DNA of 8,921 nucleotides from Clostridia bacterium. GTDB lineage: Bacteria; Bacillota; Clostridia; Christensenellales; CAG-1252. Under the pieces are notes generated by a model. That model saw only the letters and a list, made by a program, of their open reading frames with translations. It made no database searches and was not told where the DNA came from. The position numbers were made by a program, and so were the translations under genes. This document shows positions 7,866 to 8,921 of the stretch, piece by piece (the stretch's first letter is position 1; each line of letters opens with the position of its first letter). The stretch is taken from NCBI GenBank assembly GCA_017615495.1, contig JAGAAA010000019.1, positions 1-8,921 of the forward strand. Direction: 5' to 3'.

Positions 7866-7894
7866 TTTACAAGCGATAGAAAATATTGTATTAT
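7866..7894 (+). promoter_or_regulatory. SigmaA-type promoter of the tandem membrane-protein genes
   Basis: TTTACA (7866-7871), a 17-base spacer and TATTAT (7889-7894), each one base from consensus. It diverges from the sua5 promoter about 65 bases away and precedes the small gene at 7934 by a 30-40 base leader. Confidence 0.75.
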
Positions 7895-7933
7895 GATAAG
7901 AGTTACGCGCAATGACGCACTCGAGGTAAAAAT

Positions 7934-8110
7934 ATGCAAGCATTTAACGAATTTTTTAGGGACTTGGCAGGGAACATCGGACTTCCGTCGTTTTTTGAGG
8001 AGAGCACTTTGCTTTTTAACAATTTGTTTCTCGTTTTACTCGCGGCGGTGTCGCTTATCGGACTTTTGCTTGTGGCGTTCCTGATACCAAGCAAAAGAAG
8101 AACGTCGTAA
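7934..8110 (+). CDS. Small single-pass membrane protein, paralogue of the next gene's anchor
   Basis: 58 residues, with GAGGTAAAAAT just before the ATG. An amphipathic start (MQAFNEFFRDLAG) with a Leu-Pro turn is followed by FNNLFLVLL and a continuous hydrophobic segment to residue 51, then a basic tail IPSKRRTS. One membrane helix with the tail in the cytoplasm is likely by the positive-inside rule. Over the first 52 residues, 34 are identical to the N-terminus of the next gene (about 65%, counted by hand without gaps), and the ribosome binding sites match as well. It therefore arose with it by tandem duplication, and it stops exactly where the linker of the longer paralogue begins. No family is recognised. 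It may form an oligomer or heteromer with its neighbour through the shared anchor, but this is inference. Confidence 0.8.
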   Translation: MQAFNEFFRDLAGNIGLPSFFEESTLLFNNLFLVLLAAVSLIGLLLVAFLIPSKRRTS

Positions 8111-8124
8111 AAGCGTTATCGCTT
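8111..8124 (+). repeat. Short intercistronic hairpin
   Basis: AAGCG-TTAT-CGCTT lies immediately after the TAA of the small gene and before the ribosome binding site of the next. It has only 5 bp and no T-run, so it is more likely a weak mRNA structure than a terminator. Confidence 0.35.
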
Positions 8125-8145
8125 AAATATTTGTGAGGTGAAAAT

Positions 8146-8921
8146 ATGAATGCGTTTAATGAGTTTTTTAAGAATCTGGCGGAAAAGATGAAGCTTCCCG
8201 ATTTCTTTAAGGGAAGCACTCTTATTTTCAACAATCTGTTCCTCGTGCTGCTCGTGTTGATCTGCTTGATCGCGTTGCTTTTGGTGATCTTCCTCGTCCC
8301 GGGCAAGAAGAAAAAGGCAAAGGACGCCGCGCCCGCTGAGGCTCCGGCGGAAGAACTCGTACTGGAAGAAGAGCCCGTGGCAGAAGCGGCGGAAGAAGCT
8401 CCCGTAGAGGAAGCGCCGGTAGAAGAAGTGGTGGAGGCTGAACCCGAAGCCGTTGAAGAGCCGGTGGAAGAAGCCCCCGCGGAAGAAATCGTGGAAGAAC
8501 CCGCAGAAGAAGCTCCGGTAGAAGAGGCTCCCGCTGAGGAAGCCCCCGCTGAGGAACCTGCTGAAGAAGCCGTTGAAGAAGAACCCGTAGCAGCCGTGGC
8601 GGAAGAAGCGCCCGCTGAGGAGCCCGCTCCCGAAGAGGCGGCGGAAGAGCCCGAAGAAGAGGAAGTCCTTGACGAAGGTTTGACGGACGACTATTCCGAC
8701 AACGACGAGGCCGAAGATCCCATTGAATTCATCGATGACGACGAGCCCGAAGAGGAAGCAAAGTCCTCCGACGCAAAAGCGGCAAAGGGCGAAGAGAAGA
8801 TCAAAAACGGCGGTAAGTACGAGATCATCAAGAAGCACGGCGGTTTCTACTTCCTTTTGAAGGCAAACAACGGTCAGCTTTTGTTGGAAAGCTCCGGTTA
8901 CACCACCGTCGCAGGCGCCAA
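8146..8921 (+). CDS. Membrane-anchored protein with acidic EAPV-rich linker and DUF1508 domain, 3' end cut
   Basis: 258 codons are visible; the gene runs off the window. GAGGTG precedes the ATG by 5 bases. Residues 1-52 are the anchor shared with the preceding small gene: an amphipathic start, FNNLFLVLL and one membrane helix, followed by the basic stop-transfer GKKKKAK. Residues about 60-175 are a low-complexity linker of Glu, Ala, Pro and Val with repeated EEAPVEEAP-like units. Residues 175-220 turn Asp-rich. From about residue 230 a folded segment begins with GGKYEIIKKHGGFYFLLKAN and continues to LLLESSGYTTVAGA, which fits the start of a DUF1508 (YegP-like) repeat: a Gly-Lys-(Phe/Tyr)-Glu-Ile strand, Phe-x-Leu-Lys-Ala-x-Asn-Gly, then Ser-x-Gly-Tyr. 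The linker would hold that domain away from the membrane, probably on the cytoplasmic side given the Lys cluster. DUF1508 function is unknown. Confidence 0.88.
   Translation, partial: MNAFNEFFKNLAEKMKLPDFFKGSTLIFNNLFLVLLVLICLIALLLVIFLVPGKKKKAKDAAPAEAPAEELVLEEEPVAEAAEEAPVEEAPVEEVVEAEPEAVEEPVEEAPAEEIVEEPAEEAPVEEAPAEEAPAEEPAEEAVEEEPVAAVAEEAPAEEPAPEEAAEEPEEEEVLDEGLTDDYSDNDEAEDPIEFIDDDEPEEEAKSSDAKAAKGEEKIKNGGKYEIIKKHGGFYFLLKANNGQLLLESSGYTTVAGA
8317..8667 (+). repeat. Low-complexity EEAP-type coding repeat
   Basis: Degenerate units of the kind GAAGAAGCTCCCGTAGAG and CCCGCTGAGGAA recur through this stretch and encode the Glu/Ala/Pro/Val linker. Synonymous codons vary between units, so the pattern is conserved more at protein than at DNA level. 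Confidence 0.75.

Noticed and set aside
8111..8124. Terminator between the two anchor paralogues
   Set aside because: The stem has only 5 bp and no T-run; the two genes are more likely co-transcribed.
8116..8838. Minus-strand 240-residue open frame rich in Phe, Gly and Leu
   Set aside because: It is the complement of the Glu/Ala/Pro coding repeat and the anchor gene; its low-complexity look comes from the repeat, and no ribosome binding site or promoter was seen.

Overview
The window looks like chromosomal DNA of a Clostridia-type Bacillota, perhaps an uncultured gut lineage. The grounds are strong AGGAGG-type ribosome binding sites, sigmaA-like promoters with 17-bp spacers, a YwlE-type arginine phosphatase beside Sua5, a MarR plus heterodimeric ABC exporter operon, and the standard code. 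Local GC is about 53% in the housekeeping genes (counted on one 60-base line). The placement is inference. No RNA gene, CRISPR array, insertion sequence or phage gene is visible.

Left part (1-920): the last 64 codons of malQ (4-alpha-glucanotransferase), a terminator, then an AT-rich single-gene unit. That unit has its own consensus promoter, a small secreted lipoprotein, and a 15-bp perfect hairpin terminator shared with the convergent operon.

Centre-left (918-5000, minus strand): an overlapping three-gene operon, marR - ABC subunit 1 - ABC subunit 2. Subunit 1 has a degenerate nucleotide-binding site (Asp after Walker B, Gln for the switch His). Subunit 2 keeps the catalytic Glu and His but has an altered signature (LSVGQ). 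This is the reciprocal pattern of asymmetric TM287/288-type exporters. A strong promoter with a TTAACC/GGTTAA palindrome just downstream of the -10 suggests repression, probably by MarR itself.

Centre-right (5040-6340, plus strand): a divergent PPOX-family flavoprotein gene, then a copper gene remnant. The remnant holds only the end of the P domain, the last two membrane helices and a C-terminal HMA domain of a CopA-type ATPase, yet it has an intact promoter, a candidate operator and a ribosome binding site. A second strong Shine-Dalgarno inside it could give a free CopZ-like chaperone.

Right part (6340-8921): sua5 and ywlE on the minus strand, overlapping by ATGA. Divergent from them is a tandem pair of paralogous membrane proteins. 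The first is a 58-residue protein. The second has the same N-terminal anchor followed by a long Glu/Ala/Pro/Val-rich linker and the start of a DUF1508 (YegP-like) domain, cut by the window end.

The items most worth a second look are the CopA remnant with its nested CopZ-like start, the tandem membrane-anchor paralogues with DUF1508, and the AT-rich lipoprotein unit whose mature domain resembles a protease propeptide.
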